Positions 25,574 through 35,161 of a stretch of DNA of 64,000 nucleotides are shown in pieces. The stretch is from Nostoc sp. PCC 7524. Its GTDB lineage: Bacteria > Cyanobacteriota > Cyanobacteriia > Cyanobacteriales > Nostocaceae. The notes beneath the pieces are model-generated. The model was not told where the DNA came from and searched no databases. It worked only from the letters and a program-made list of their open reading frames with translations. How positions within the stretch are numbered: the stretch's first letter is position 1; the number at the start of each line of letters is the position of its first letter. The position numbers were made by a program, and so were the translations under genes. Location of the stretch: contig NC_019684.1 in NCBI RefSeq assembly GCF_000316645.1, forward strand, positions 248,001-312,000, written 5' to 3'.

Positions 25574-28141
25574 ATGATTACCGTTAACCATACATCAGTT
25601 ACTTGCTTATCAAAGGGTCACAGAGTGGATGAAACTGCTAAATCCTTACCTCAACTAGATTGTCAACAACAAATAATTACTTGGTGGGAAAGAATTACTG
25701 CCAATTTACCGGGAATGATTTTTCAGTTTCTACTGCGGCCAGATGGTTCTCGGTGTTGGCTTTATGTCAGTGCTGGTAGTCAAAAACTATATGAATTAGC
25801 TCCAGAGGTGATCCGAGCAGATGGGCAAGCTCTAGACAAACTTATTCATCCTGAAGATATCAACAGCTTGGCAGCATCTATGACTCTGGCGGCTACGACT
25901 ATGAAACCTTGGCGTTGGCAAGGTCGCATCATCACGCCTAGTGGTCAACTGAAATGGATTGAAGCGACTTCCCAACTGGAATTACAGGCTAATGGCGATC
26001 TGCTTTGGGAGGGATGGTTTATGGATATCTCAGACCGCAAAAGGGCAGAAATTCAATTACACGCCAGTGAAACACGGTATCAAGCTATTTTGGATGCTAT
26101 CCCTGATTTAATGTTTCGCATCAGTCGTGATGGCCAGTATCTCGATTTGAAAGGAAATGATGGGATTTTATCTAGGGATGAAATCATTGGTAGAAATTTG
26201 CAGGATGTCTTACCAAGGGATGTAGCCGCTATTGGCCAAGAGATGATTATCAAAACCTTGGATACAGGGAATTTGCACAGCTGCGAATATCAACTACCAA
26301 TTCCTGGGGGCGTGCGAGACTATGAGGCGCGGTTAGTAATCAGTGGTTCCGATGAAGTTTTAGCGATTGTCAGGGATATTACTGAGCGCAAACAAGCTGA
26401 AAGCACTTTGCAAAATCTGGCGCAAAAGTTTTCTAAAGCTTTTAATTGCAGTCCTGATCCCATTACTATCAGCACCCTCAAAGATGGACGCTATGTGGAA
26501 GTTAATGATAGTTTTGTCAGACTTTCAGGTTATGAGCGAGATGAAGCTATCGGTCGTACTGCCTTTGATTTAAATATATGGGTGCATGAGAGCGATCGCA
26601 CCGAATTAATACAACAATTAAAGACAAATGGGGTAGTTCGCGACTGTAAATTGGCCTTTCGCCGCAAATCAGGTGAGGTGGTGACAACTTTACTCTCGGC
26701 TGAAGTGATTGATTTAGACGGGGTTCCCCACATCTTAGCCATTAATCATGACATCACCGAACGGCAGTTGGCAGCACAACGCGATCGCATCTTAACAGAA
26801 ACCCTAGTGAGAATTCGCTCTTCTCTTAACTTAGATGAAATTCTCCAGACTACGGTAACGGAAGTCAGACAATTTTTACAAGCAGACCGGGTATTTATTG
26901 GTATTGATGATCCTGGAGTAGGAGCTACCATTGTTGCGGAATCAGTCAATTCCAAGTATCCCTCAGTTTTGGGGTGGACAAATAATGATCACACCTATCT
27001 GCAAGAATTGCGGACTGTGCTGACAGCTAATCGGGTGCGTGCAGTACCAGATGTCAGCCAAATCGACGTATCACCCCCATTACAAGCGATTTATCAACAA
27101 TTTCACACCAAAGCTACCTTAGCTGTACCTATTTTTTTGGGTGAGAAATTATTTGGGGCTTTAATTGCTAATCAATGTTCTGGAACGCGACATTGGCAAC
27201 CAATAGAAATTGATTTGCTACAGCAAATGTCGGAACAATTAGCGATCGCAATTCAACAAGTCAAACTATATCAAGAACTAGCTGACCTCAACACTAATCT
27301 CGAACAGCAGGTAGAAGAACGGACTGCCCAACTGCAACAAAAAATGCAGGAATTAGCAGAAATGCAACGAGTCAAGGACGTTGTATTACACACCGTTGCC
27401 CACGATTTACGCACTTCCGTTATGGGTAACTTGATGGTGTTGAAGAATCTTCAGGGATTGGGGATTGGGGAAAGGCACAGAAGCAGAGGAGAGTATGATT
27501 ATCAATGCTCAATGCCCCATGCCCAATCCAAAATTTCTGTTCCTGACTCGATTATTGAACGGATGATTCAAGGTAATGATTGGCAATTGGGAATGCTAGA
27601 CTCGTTACTGGAAATTCATTCTTGTGAAGAACAGGGGATGACACTCCAGCGCGAACGGGTGCAATTTAGCGCCCTGTTTGAGAAGTTTACTAGAGATTTA
27701 CAACCGATATTGAGCCAAAACCAAGCAACTGTCAAGAATTTGGTTCCGGAAAATTTACCGTTGGTGATGGCAGATGTAGCACGGTTGCAGAAAGTTGTGA
27801 GCAATTTGTTGACTCATAGCCTACAACATAATCCTCCAGGACTCAACTTTACTGTCAAAGCTGCCGTGGAAAAAGGGATGATTCGGACTCAAATTCAAGA
27901 TAATGGCGTAACCATGAGTAAACTAGAATGCGATCGCCTGTTTGATTTATACGTGCGAGATCCTCAAGCTCCCTGTTCTACGGCTATCAGCTGCAAAATG
28001 TATCTCTGTCGGCAAATTATTCAAGCTCATGGTGGCGAAATTGGTGTTGTTAGTAATACTAAACGTGGCGTAACTTTCTGGTTTACATTACCCTTTGATC
28101 AAAGAAAGGCAGAGAGCAGAAGGCAGTCCCGATGTTTATGA
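25574..28141 (+). CDS. PAS/GAF sensor histidine kinase
   Basis: An 855-residue cytosolic kinase: PAS (about 35-160), PAS (165-275), PAS (285-400), GAF (about 405-565), a coiled coil (570-600), a HisKA-like helix with H610 (VAHDLRTS) and a HATPase domain (about 725-845). The ATP site is degenerate: N-box VVSNLLTHSLQHNPP (742-756) and DNGVTM in place of DxGxG, so activity may be weak. Residues 628-655 are Gly/Arg-rich and encoded by heptamer-type repeat DNA (27453-27530), placed just after the phospho-acceptor helix. The last dozen codons (KAESRRQSRCL) also look repeat-derived. No receiver domain is attached and no partner regulator is adjacent. Confidence 0.85.
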   Translation: MITVNHTSVTCLSKGHRVDETAKSLPQLDCQQQIITWWERITANLPGMIFQFLLRPDGSRCWLYVSAGSQKLYELAPEVIRADGQALDKLIHPEDINSLAASMTLAATTMKPWRWQGRIITPSGQLKWIEATSQLELQANGDLLWEGWFMDISDRKRAEIQLHASETRYQAILDAIPDLMFRISRDGQYLDLKGNDGILSRDEIIGRNLQDVLPRDVAAIGQEMIIKTLDTGNLHSCEYQLPIPGGVRDYEARLVISGSDEVLAIVRDITERKQAESTLQNLAQKFSKAFNCSPDPITISTLKDGRYVEVNDSFVRLSGYERDEAIGRTAFDLNIWVHESDRTELIQQLKTNGVVRDCKLAFRRKSGEVVTTLLSAEVIDLDGVPHILAINHDITERQLAAQRDRILTETLVRIRSSLNLDEILQTTVTEVRQFLQADRVFIGIDDPGVGATIVAESVNSKYPSVLGWTNNDHTYLQELRTVLTANRVRAVPDVSQIDVSPPLQAIYQQFHTKATLAVPIFLGEKLFGALIANQCSGTRHWQPIEIDLLQQMSEQLAIAIQQVKLYQELADLNTNLEQQVEERTAQLQQKMQELAEMQRVKDVVLHTVAHDLRTSVMGNLMVLKNLQGLGIGERHRSRGEYDYQCSMPHAQSKISVPDSIIERMIQGNDWQLGMLDSLLEIHSCEEQGMTLQRERVQFSALFEKFTRDLQPILSQNQATVKNLVPENLPLVMADVARLQKVVSNLLTHSLQHNPPGLNFTVKAAVEKGMIRTQIQDNGVTMSKLECDRLFDLYVRDPQAPCSTAISCKMYLCRQIIQAHGGEIGVVSNTKRGVTFWFTLPFDQRKAESRRQSRCL
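27453..27530. repeat. Heptamer-type repeat inserted in kinase coding sequence
   Basis: A GGGGATT-type doublet, an AGCAGAGGAG segment and a CAATGCTCAATGCCC segment, all typical of spacer STRRs in this window (compare 23436-23560 and 56282-56335), lie in frame between the two helices of the kinase dimerisation domain. Confidence 0.65.
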
Positions 28142-28163
28142 GGTACAGCAACTAATTGAAAAA

Positions 28164-28241
28164 GTAATAAGTAAATTTCTTACTCATTACTCACTACTCA
28201 TTACTCATAATGTATCTCACTTACTTCAAAAGTGCTGTAAG
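28164..28241. repeat. Second copy of the alkA 3' end plus ACTCATT array
   Basis: This 78-bp segment closely matches 24606-24697: GTAATAAGTAAATTT, an ACTCATT array and the ACTTCAAAAGTGCTGTAAG block that in the first copy encodes the glycosylase C-terminus. Here it is orphaned, between the kinase stop and the ion-channel gene. It is a direct repeat flanking 3.5 kb. Confidence 0.75.
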
Positions 28242-28257
28242 CATCCCCTACCACAAC

Positions 28258-30264
28258 TTAAGTTTGGTGTGGGATTGCCACATAAGCCGAAACTTGACAT
28301 TTAACTAACTCATTCACTAAACGATGGGCTTGATGTTTGTAGAGGGGACATTGTAAAGTTCCTGGCAATTGATTCATCAAGGTTCTGGCAATATACATAT
28401 CACAGCCAGAGATGCGAGAAATTAATGCCGCCCCTTCAAAAACTGCTTCTTGTGACACAGCCTTTTCTACCCGCACTAAACATTGGCGAGGTAGCATAGT
28501 TCCCCGTTCTACCCGTTGCAATCCTTCAATGGTGGCGAGAACAACTAAGCGATCGCCTACAATCAACCTGATATCATCGGAGGGCATAAACTTAGGGGTG
28601 CGTTGGTTATTTCTGGTATGGAGAATCGGTACTACTCCATAACCATAAGCAATTTCTCCTAATAGTCGCCCGTTGAGGGTATCGTTGGCTTCAATTTGAT
28701 ACTCAGTGACTAATGTGGTTTGGTTATGCAAGCGAAACAGATTGAGAATATTTTCCCCAAAGGCCGCCCCCACAAAGGCCTCGGCTGCTAGTTCATAAAC
28801 CCCCAAAACTCTGGCATAAGGTAGTAATCTGGCAACATTCTCACTAAACCGAGGATCAACGGTGCGAATTACTACACAGGCTTTGGGGTTGGCAGCATGA
28901 GACATCAAGGCAATTTCTAGGTTTGTCACTTCATCATCGGTGACGACAATCACACTTTTGGCGGTGGTGATATTCACTTTGTTGAGGGCATTTTTGATGT
29001 TGCCCACAATTAAGGGGATTGGTGGTAATAAACTGGGATCTAGCTCATAGGAATTAATTCCTATCAATGGTTGTTTGAGTTCTTGGAGTAGGTGCGCTAC
29101 TAACCTACCCACTCTGCCTAACCCAACTAACACCACATGATCAGATTTAGGTACAGGTAGACGGCGCATGGAAAACTGGAATCTGGCGGCTAAGATGCGT
29201 TCAGTCATCACTGCGTAGAGAATGCCGACAAACACCGTACTGGCAACAGTCTGACTAATGCTGAATAAATGTAGCCATCCAGGTACAACAAAGGGCAGTT
29301 CTCGCCCACCAAACAAGTCGCCATAACCCCCCAGGCTGAGAACTAAAGAAACATTTAAGGCTTCTTGCCAGCTAATTTGCGGATATTGCAGTTTGTAGAG
29401 AAATGCACCACAGAAGAACAAACTCGCCATGACTAAACAACTCATTAACACTACACGGCGAGCTTGACTACTTTCCACCCAAAACTGGATGAGTTGGTAA
29501 CGCAGATTTGCCCAGGTGAGGTTTTTAAATACGGTTCGCCACAGTTGCTGGATATGCTTGACTGGTTGTTGAGAGCGAGAAACTAGATTTTCAGTGGCTT
29601 CAATATAAGTAATGATGTCTCCTGGCAAAATGGGAGTATCTGGTTCCCATTCATAGAATGTCTGCGCTAACGCTGATCCGGCTCGGTTGTGGGTAAGAAT
29701 TCGCCGATGGCTAGTGTTGATTTCATGAAGTTGTAGGAAGTTCCGCCAACGATGCCCCGTATCAATTGAGACTTGCATGACTTGCAAGAAATGATTTTCC
29801 AAAGTAAAGAAGCCTGTGGTTTCGCTTCCTAGAGCAGCTAAGGCAAAGCTTTTAGCGGGTAATTGCGTAGCTTCAAAGGCGACAAAGTTACCTAGGCTTT
29901 CACGGAGTAATTCATTGAGATTATCTTGGGAGGAACGGATCACTAAACGGACATCGGGATTGAGCGATCGCGCTGCAAATGCCACTGCAATATTCACGCG
30001 CTCATCACTGGTGACAATCAAAATGGAGCGAGACTGGCGAATTCCTGCCTGTTCTAATATCCTGGGTTGGCAACAGTCACCAATGACTAAGTGATCAATT
30101 AAATCTGGTAAATCGGAAATTTCCCATTTTTGAGGATTTATAGCCTCAATGGCATTTACCCTCACCCCAAACTCTTTGAGTACAGAGACACAATACTGCC
30201 CTAAGCTTCCCAGCCCACACACCAAGAATGTGTCGGCACTGACCACATTTTGTCCCATGTTCAA
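28258..30264 (-). CDS. RCK-flanked ion channel / TrkA-N double-domain protein
   Basis: A 668-residue protein: RCK/TrkA-N (about 11-230, FLVCGLGSLGQ), TM1 (about 271-291), a pore-like loop (306-320, LSLGGYGDLF), TM2 (about 330-352) and a second RCK (from about 374, VVLVGLGRVGR). The layout is a two-TM channel between two nucleotide-binding domains. The filter region reads LGGYGD where classic K+ channels have TVGYGD, so the ion selectivity is uncertain. The RCKs probably gate it through ligand or redox signals. An ATG 6 bp downstream is an alternative start. Confidence 0.8.
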   Translation of the reverse strand: MNMGQNVVSADTFLVCGLGSLGQYCVSVLKEFGVRVNAIEAINPQKWEISDLPDLIDHLVIGDCCQPRILEQAGIRQSRSILIVTSDERVNIAVAFAARSLNPDVRLVIRSSQDNLNELLRESLGNFVAFEATQLPAKSFALAALGSETTGFFTLENHFLQVMQVSIDTGHRWRNFLQLHEINTSHRRILTHNRAGSALAQTFYEWEPDTPILPGDIITYIEATENLVSRSQQPVKHIQQLWRTVFKNLTWANLRYQLIQFWVESSQARRVVLMSCLVMASLFFCGAFLYKLQYPQISWQEALNVSLVLSLGGYGDLFGGRELPFVVPGWLHLFSISQTVASTVFVGILYAVMTERILAARFQFSMRRLPVPKSDHVVLVGLGRVGRLVAHLLQELKQPLIGINSYELDPSLLPPIPLIVGNIKNALNKVNITTAKSVIVVTDDEVTNLEIALMSHAANPKACVVIRTVDPRFSENVARLLPYARVLGVYELAAEAFVGAAFGENILNLFRLHNQTTLVTEYQIEANDTLNGRLLGEIAYGYGVVPILHTRNNQRTPKFMPSDDIRLIVGDRLVVLATIEGLQRVERGTMLPRQCLVRVEKAVSQEAVFEGAALISRISGCDMYIARTLMNQLPGTLQCPLYKHQAHRLVNELVKCQVSAYVAIPHQT

Positions 30265-30590
30265 TGCTGTTGCAGTCTACAATAATATGTACAATTTTTC
30301 TGTACAACAGTTCAGAATGTAACAACAGATGAAGTAGTAGACTTCACATATAAATCTTAGTCTAATATTTTACCGTAGACTTTACAGAATAAACTTAAGT
30401 AGCTCAGTGTTAAAAATTATCGCTATGGCAAGGCAGGAGGCAGGAGGCAGGAGGCAGGAGGCAGGAGGGAAGAGGGTTTGAGCCTAGTTTATTTTTCTTA
30501 ACATAGTTGTGTTTTTTCCCACCGACTTACTTATGGCTTAGGCTACTGCAAAATTTACCCAAAGTTTTGACAATTTTAAACAGGTAGCAG
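30265..30590. repeat. Spacer with TAAGTAGCTC dispersed repeat and AGGCAGG array
   Basis: 30396-30470 starts TAAGTAGCTCAGTGTTAAAA, continues through TCGCTATGGCAAGGCAG and ends in an AGGCAGG heptamer array. An inverted copy lies at 52213-52279. The rest of the spacer shows nothing clear. Confidence 0.65.
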
Positions 30591-30593
30591 GTG

Positions 30594-30809
30594 ATGATTT
30601 CTCAAGAATATAATGCAGTTGATTGTGTCAACGAGTTACTTCGGAAAATCAGAATCAAAGAAAAACAGCTAAAAATTGCCCAAGAATCTAACATGATTTA
30701 CGTGGCTGAAGCCATTGAGAATCAACTATTAGAGTTAAGACAGCAGTTATCAGCATCCCCAGAAGAAGAGCCAGAATTATACGCTTTGATGAGTTTGTTG
30801 GATGATTAG
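30594..30809 (+). CDS. Small helical hypothetical protein
   Basis: A 71-residue protein, not recognised. Two charged amphipathic helices (CVNELLRKIRIKEKQLKIAQ and VAEAIENQLLELRQQL) suggest a coiled-coil hairpin, followed by an acidic tail. AGCAGG just upstream of ATG 30594 fits a ribosome site; a GTG directly before it is possible. It is convergent with the large hybrid kinase. Confidence 0.6.
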   Translation: MISQEYNAVDCVNELLRKIRIKEKQLKIAQESNMIYVAEAIENQLLELRQQLSASPEEEPELYALMSLLDD

Positions 30810-30911
30810 TGATGATAACTGGTTAAGCGATCGCAACTTCGGTCATGTCGCAAGATCTTTTGCTCACTTACGCTTTTACTCATCTAAATGATCAGGGCAA
30901 TTCGTTAAAGT

Positions 30912-33900
30912 TCAGTTACGCCCCAGTAATTGTGCGATCGCCATCACTAATTCTACTGTTTCGGCGGGTTTGGGAATGTGTTTTTGGAAACCTGCGGCTA
31001 AGGCTTGTTGATGATCTATTTCTCCAGCATAGGCAGTTAAAGCGATCGCTGGAATTTGTCCACCCTGTTCTGGCGACCATTTTCTGATTTGGCGCACTAA
31101 CATATAACCATCCATCTCTGGCATTCCAATATCGCTTAACAATACATCTGGCTTGGTATCAGCTAAAATTTTTAGTGCTGCTAGTGCTGATTCCACCGTT
31201 GTGACATTTGCGCCATACTGTTCCAGGGCAAAGCTAAAAAACTCCCGCACATCTGGCTGATCATCCACTAACAGAATTTGCACGCCAGTCAGTAAGGAGT
31301 CTTGTATTTCCGATTCTGCAATAGCAGAGTCAGCACTGAGCAATCTGTCCTCAGTATTTTTTGTCAGTGGTAGTTTAACTGTGAAGGTTGCCCCTTGTTC
31401 ATCTCCGGCACTTTCGGCTTGCACTGTACCACCATGTAATTCGACAAAATGACGCACGATAGCTAGTCCTAGTCCCAGCCCACCAAAGATTCTGGTAGTT
31501 TTAGAATCGGCTTGGCGGAAATACTCAAACACATGGGGTAAAAACTCTGGCGTAATTCCCTTACCTGTATCAATGACTTGGATTTGCGCTTCTAATCCTA
31601 CCTGTTCTAAGGTGACTTGTACCTGTCCGTTGGGGGGTGTGAACTTTACAGCATTCGAGAGTAAATTCCAGACTACCTGCTGTAAGCGATCGCTATCACC
31701 CATAACTTGTCCCACAGGCGCATCTAAACAGGTGATCATTTCAATTGATTTAGCTTCTGCGGCTAAACGTACCGTTTCTAGTGCAGCTGTGATTGTCGTT
31801 CGCAAATCCACAGCCCTAATATTGAGTTGGAGTTTGCCGCGTAAAATTCGGGAAACGTCTAGTAAGTCATCAATTAGTTGCGTTTGTAACTTGGCATTGC
31901 GTTCAATCGTCTCTAAGGCTTGAATGATGGTAGCTTCGTTATGTTTGCGGGTACGGAGTAACTTCGCCCAACCTAATATCGGGTTGAGGGGAGTCCTCAG
32001 TTCATGGGAAAGAACTGTGAGAAATTCATCTTTGATGCGGTTGGCTGATTCAGCTGCGGCGCGGGCGTTGCGTTCGGCTTCGTAAAGTTGAGCGCGGGCG
32101 ATCGCCTGGGCGCATTGTTGTGCTAACGTCAGCATAAATCTTTGGTCTTCGGCGGTAAATATTTGGGTTGTGGCAAAGCTTAAAGCCAAAACTCCAATTG
32201 TCTGCTGCTCAACAATCAAAGGAATACAAGCAAAGGCACAATTACCTGTGAGGGCTGGAATATTGGCGATTTCAGGATATTGATCTGCTAGGATTTCTGT
32301 ATTGGCTAAAAAAATCGGCTCTTTAGTTCTAGCAGCTACCGCGATGGGAACATTGGCTGTAATTGGGAAACTAGCCCAGTTCTCTCTCACAGATTGAGGA
32401 TAACCAACTGCTTCCAATATCTTTAACTCAGAGTCTCCCTCAATTAAAACTACAGAACCCCCACTAGCACCCAAGGCGGCAATCCCTTGATTAACAATCA
32501 CATCAGCGACTTGTTGGGGAGTTAAAGCTTCTGAGAGGGCAGACGTGATGCTTTGTAGCCTTGCTGTACGACTGACGGCCATTTCAGCTGCTTGTTTTGC
32601 TTGTTGGGTTTCTTGGTAGAGTCTGGCATTATCAATGGCTGTTGCTGCACGTCGGGCAATATCTTCTGCCAATGCCAAGTCTGTTGCTTGGAATTGCCTA
32701 CCTGATTCACCAGTAACAAAAGAAATTACGCCGAATAATCGCTCACGAGAGTAGAAGGGAATCACCATCACAGAACGCATTCCCAAACTTTGCAGTAATT
32801 GCAGATGTTCTTCATCCCTAGCCATTTCTACCAAAGTAGAAGTTGGTAATTCTGGATAAAAAACAGATTTACCCTGGATTAGTGTTTGGCGAAAGGGATG
32901 ATTACCGTCACTTCTGGGTGGATAACGCTGTTGAATTTCTTCTATGATCTGACGTTTTTGGGGATTATGGCAAGCGATCGCTACTCGTTTAATTGACCAA
33001 TCTGGTTGCAGAATATCTACAATACACCAGTCTGCTAAGGTCGGCACTGTCAACTTAGCTACATTACTGAGAGTGACTTCATAATCTAAGGAAGCCGCTA
33101 GGATAGTGCTGGCTTCCACTAAAAAGTTTTGCGTTGCTTGTGCTTGTTTGCGTTGACTAATATCTTCAACAATGCCCAAGGCATACTTTGGTTCTCCGTC
33201 ATCATCGCATACTACTGATGAAGTCACGTTAACCCAAACAATCCCACCGTCTTTACGGATGTAGCGTTTTTCGAGAGAATAACAATTAATCTCTCTGGTT
33301 AATACCTTCTGACCATAATTCCAGTCGGTTTCTAAATCATCAGGGTGAGTAATATCCTGAAAGCTCATTTGGATGAATTCGTCATAACTATACCCAACAA
33401 GTTGGCATAAAGCCGGATTTACTTGCAGAAATTTACCATCCAAGCTGATGAGGGCAATCCCTAATGCCGCTTGGTTAAACATTGTCCGAAACCTGGCTTC
33501 GCTTTCTCTTAAGGCTTGCTGAGTTTTTTTCTGTTGAGTAATATCTATACCGGTTACACCCACTCCCAACAATTGCCCATCTGGTAAACAAACTGGATAG
33601 TAGCTCACAAGTCCACAACGATAAACCCCAGTCGGATGTGTTTCTCCCATTACTTCTTGATTCAGTAATGGCTCCTTAGTTTGCATGACTTCATACAGAA
33701 TCGGCTCAATTTGCGCTGCCCATTCTGGTAATACTTCCCTGATGGTATACCCAATATGCTGATCTTGTGGTACGCCGTTAATCGCTGCCAATGCTTCGTT
33801 AGCATAAACGTAACGCAGTTCTTGATCTAAAAAAGCCAGGGCTACAGGTGAACTAGCCAGCCAAGCATTCAGCAATGCTAAAGACTCTTCTTTCTGCTGC

Positions 33901-34676
33901 ATTGCCTGTTGCAATTCCTGGCGTAATTTCGCTTTTTCTTGCTCTACTTGCTTACGCTCACTAATGTTAATAGCTACACAGGTAATACCCTGAATTCGAC
34001 CATTTACTTTCAAGGGTTCTACCAGCAAATCATAGTAAAGGACTTTTCCCTGCAAGATGATATAAACTTCTTCATGTTCAGAAACGTCTGTCTCTAACAC
34101 TCTTTGCTTAATTGCTGTCAATTGCTCTGCTACTGAGAAAGGAAATAAATCATAATCGGACTTGCCTAGAATGTCCTCAGTAGTGGTTCCACCTTGTGGA
34201 TTATGAATCCAACGATACAGCAAATTGCTATCTTGCTGGAATACTACAATATCTGAACTGCTTAATGCTAATTGAAACCGCTCCTCACTCTCTTTGAGTT
34301 TATGCAAGTTTGCCTCATCTCTGCGCTTGGCATTTTTTAATGCAACGCATAGGATTGTGAACAGTAATCCTTGTACAGCAAATAGCCCAATCTTTACAGC
34401 ATTAGAAAGATCCACAGACAGATTATATTGTGGTTCAAGAAAGAAATAATCGCTGACAAAAGCAGATAAACAGGTTGCTAAAACTCCCCCTTTCCAACTA
34501 CCATACCAAGCACTTACCATAACAGCACTGAAAAACAGCAAAAATGGAGTGCCACTCATCTTTACCCAAGGATCTAGTAGTAGCATGAGCATCAGTGCAA
34601 ATGCTACGTTTATTAGGGCAATGCTACAACGTAGCCATGAATAACCAGCAATATTAGGCATGAAAATTTGGGGCAA
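30912..34676 (-). CDS. Hybrid sensor histidine kinase with receiver domain
   Basis: A 1254-residue membrane-anchored kinase: about four membrane segments of DUF4118/KdpD type (15-115), PAS (130-240), PAS (270-385), PAS/PAC (390-510), GAF (520-690), GAF (710-870), HisKA with H891 (SHELRTP), HATPase with N-box NLLSNAVKFTPP (1004-1015) and DTGKG/GLGLGL, and a C-terminal receiver with phospho-acceptor D1182 (LLSDIGMPEMDG). All catalytic motifs are intact, unlike the kinase at 25.6-28.1 kb. Such hybrids pass phosphate internally, then through an Hpt protein to a response regulator; none is nearby. The stimulus is unknown. Confidence 0.93.
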   Translation of the reverse strand: MPQIFMPNIAGYSWLRCSIALINVAFALMLMLLLDPWVKMSGTPFLLFFSAVMVSAWYGSWKGGVLATCLSAFVSDYFFLEPQYNLSVDLSNAVKIGLFAVQGLLFTILCVALKNAKRRDEANLHKLKESEERFQLALSSSDIVVFQQDSNLLYRWIHNPQGGTTTEDILGKSDYDLFPFSVAEQLTAIKQRVLETDVSEHEEVYIILQGKVLYYDLLVEPLKVNGRIQGITCVAINISERKQVEQEKAKLRQELQQAMQQKEESLALLNAWLASSPVALAFLDQELRYVYANEALAAINGVPQDQHIGYTIREVLPEWAAQIEPILYEVMQTKEPLLNQEVMGETHPTGVYRCGLVSYYPVCLPDGQLLGVGVTGIDITQQKKTQQALRESEARFRTMFNQAALGIALISLDGKFLQVNPALCQLVGYSYDEFIQMSFQDITHPDDLETDWNYGQKVLTREINCYSLEKRYIRKDGGIVWVNVTSSVVCDDDGEPKYALGIVEDISQRKQAQATQNFLVEASTILAASLDYEVTLSNVAKLTVPTLADWCIVDILQPDWSIKRVAIACHNPQKRQIIEEIQQRYPPRSDGNHPFRQTLIQGKSVFYPELPTSTLVEMARDEEHLQLLQSLGMRSVMVIPFYSRERLFGVISFVTGESGRQFQATDLALAEDIARRAATAIDNARLYQETQQAKQAAEMAVSRTARLQSITSALSEALTPQQVADVIVNQGIAALGASGGSVVLIEGDSELKILEAVGYPQSVRENWASFPITANVPIAVAARTKEPIFLANTEILADQYPEIANIPALTGNCAFACIPLIVEQQTIGVLALSFATTQIFTAEDQRFMLTLAQQCAQAIARAQLYEAERNARAAAESANRIKDEFLTVLSHELRTPLNPILGWAKLLRTRKHNEATIIQALETIERNAKLQTQLIDDLLDVSRILRGKLQLNIRAVDLRTTITAALETVRLAAEAKSIEMITCLDAPVGQVMGDSDRLQQVVWNLLSNAVKFTPPNGQVQVTLEQVGLEAQIQVIDTGKGITPEFLPHVFEYFRQADSKTTRIFGGLGLGLAIVRHFVELHGGTVQAESAGDEQGATFTVKLPLTKNTEDRLLSADSAIAESEIQDSLLTGVQILLVDDQPDVREFFSFALEQYGANVTTVESALAALKILADTKPDVLLSDIGMPEMDGYMLVRQIRKWSPEQGGQIPAIALTAYAGEIDHQQALAAGFQKHIPKPAETVELVMAIAQLLGRN

Positions 34677-35161
34677 CCAAGACTTATTGCAGAGGCTTTA
34701 CATAACCTAAGCTAGTTTACAAATTTTCGCTATTTATCTCTAGATAGATTCTCGCATCCCATGAAAAACCTTCTTTTGCTAGATGCTATTTTTTGTTCAA
34801 GTTGATAATTGATAAAAAATGTATAATCTAGAGTAAAATTAATTGTAAAATTTTAAAAATATATAGTACAGGTGGCTGAGAGCAAGTCTTGTCTTATAAC
34901 AAATCTAAATTTTTGTGTTTATTTTAAAATCCACAAAAATAAAAGCTGAGAAAGTAAAATTTGATTGAGAAAAATCAATATAAGAGATGTTTTATAAACT
35001 CTATCTTAAATTTGTAGGGTGTTGCTAAAGCAACGCGTAACCCATCGTATGCTCTTGGTGCGTTACGGCTAGATATCATTTGCTCACACTCCCAAATCCT
35101 TACACAGCCGTAACACACCCTACTTAATATTTACTTTATCAACTCAAGGTGTGACATACTC
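34677..35161. other. AT-rich spacer with palindromic element beside the IS605-like element
   Basis: It contains no gene. The left part (to about 35010) is AT-rich and should hold the hybrid-kinase promoter. The right part is the palindromic element 35014-35123 and then the probable right end of the IS605-like element. Confidence 0.4.
35014..35123. mobile_element. GTAGGGTG/CACCCTAC palindromic element (MITE-like), copy 2
   Basis: GTAGGGTG (35014-35021) and CACCCTAC (35116-35123) bound the element, with an inner inverted pair GTTACGGCT (35062-35070) / AGCCGTAAC (35106-35114). It is 110 bp long, the same as the copy at 10774-10883. Confidence 0.6.
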
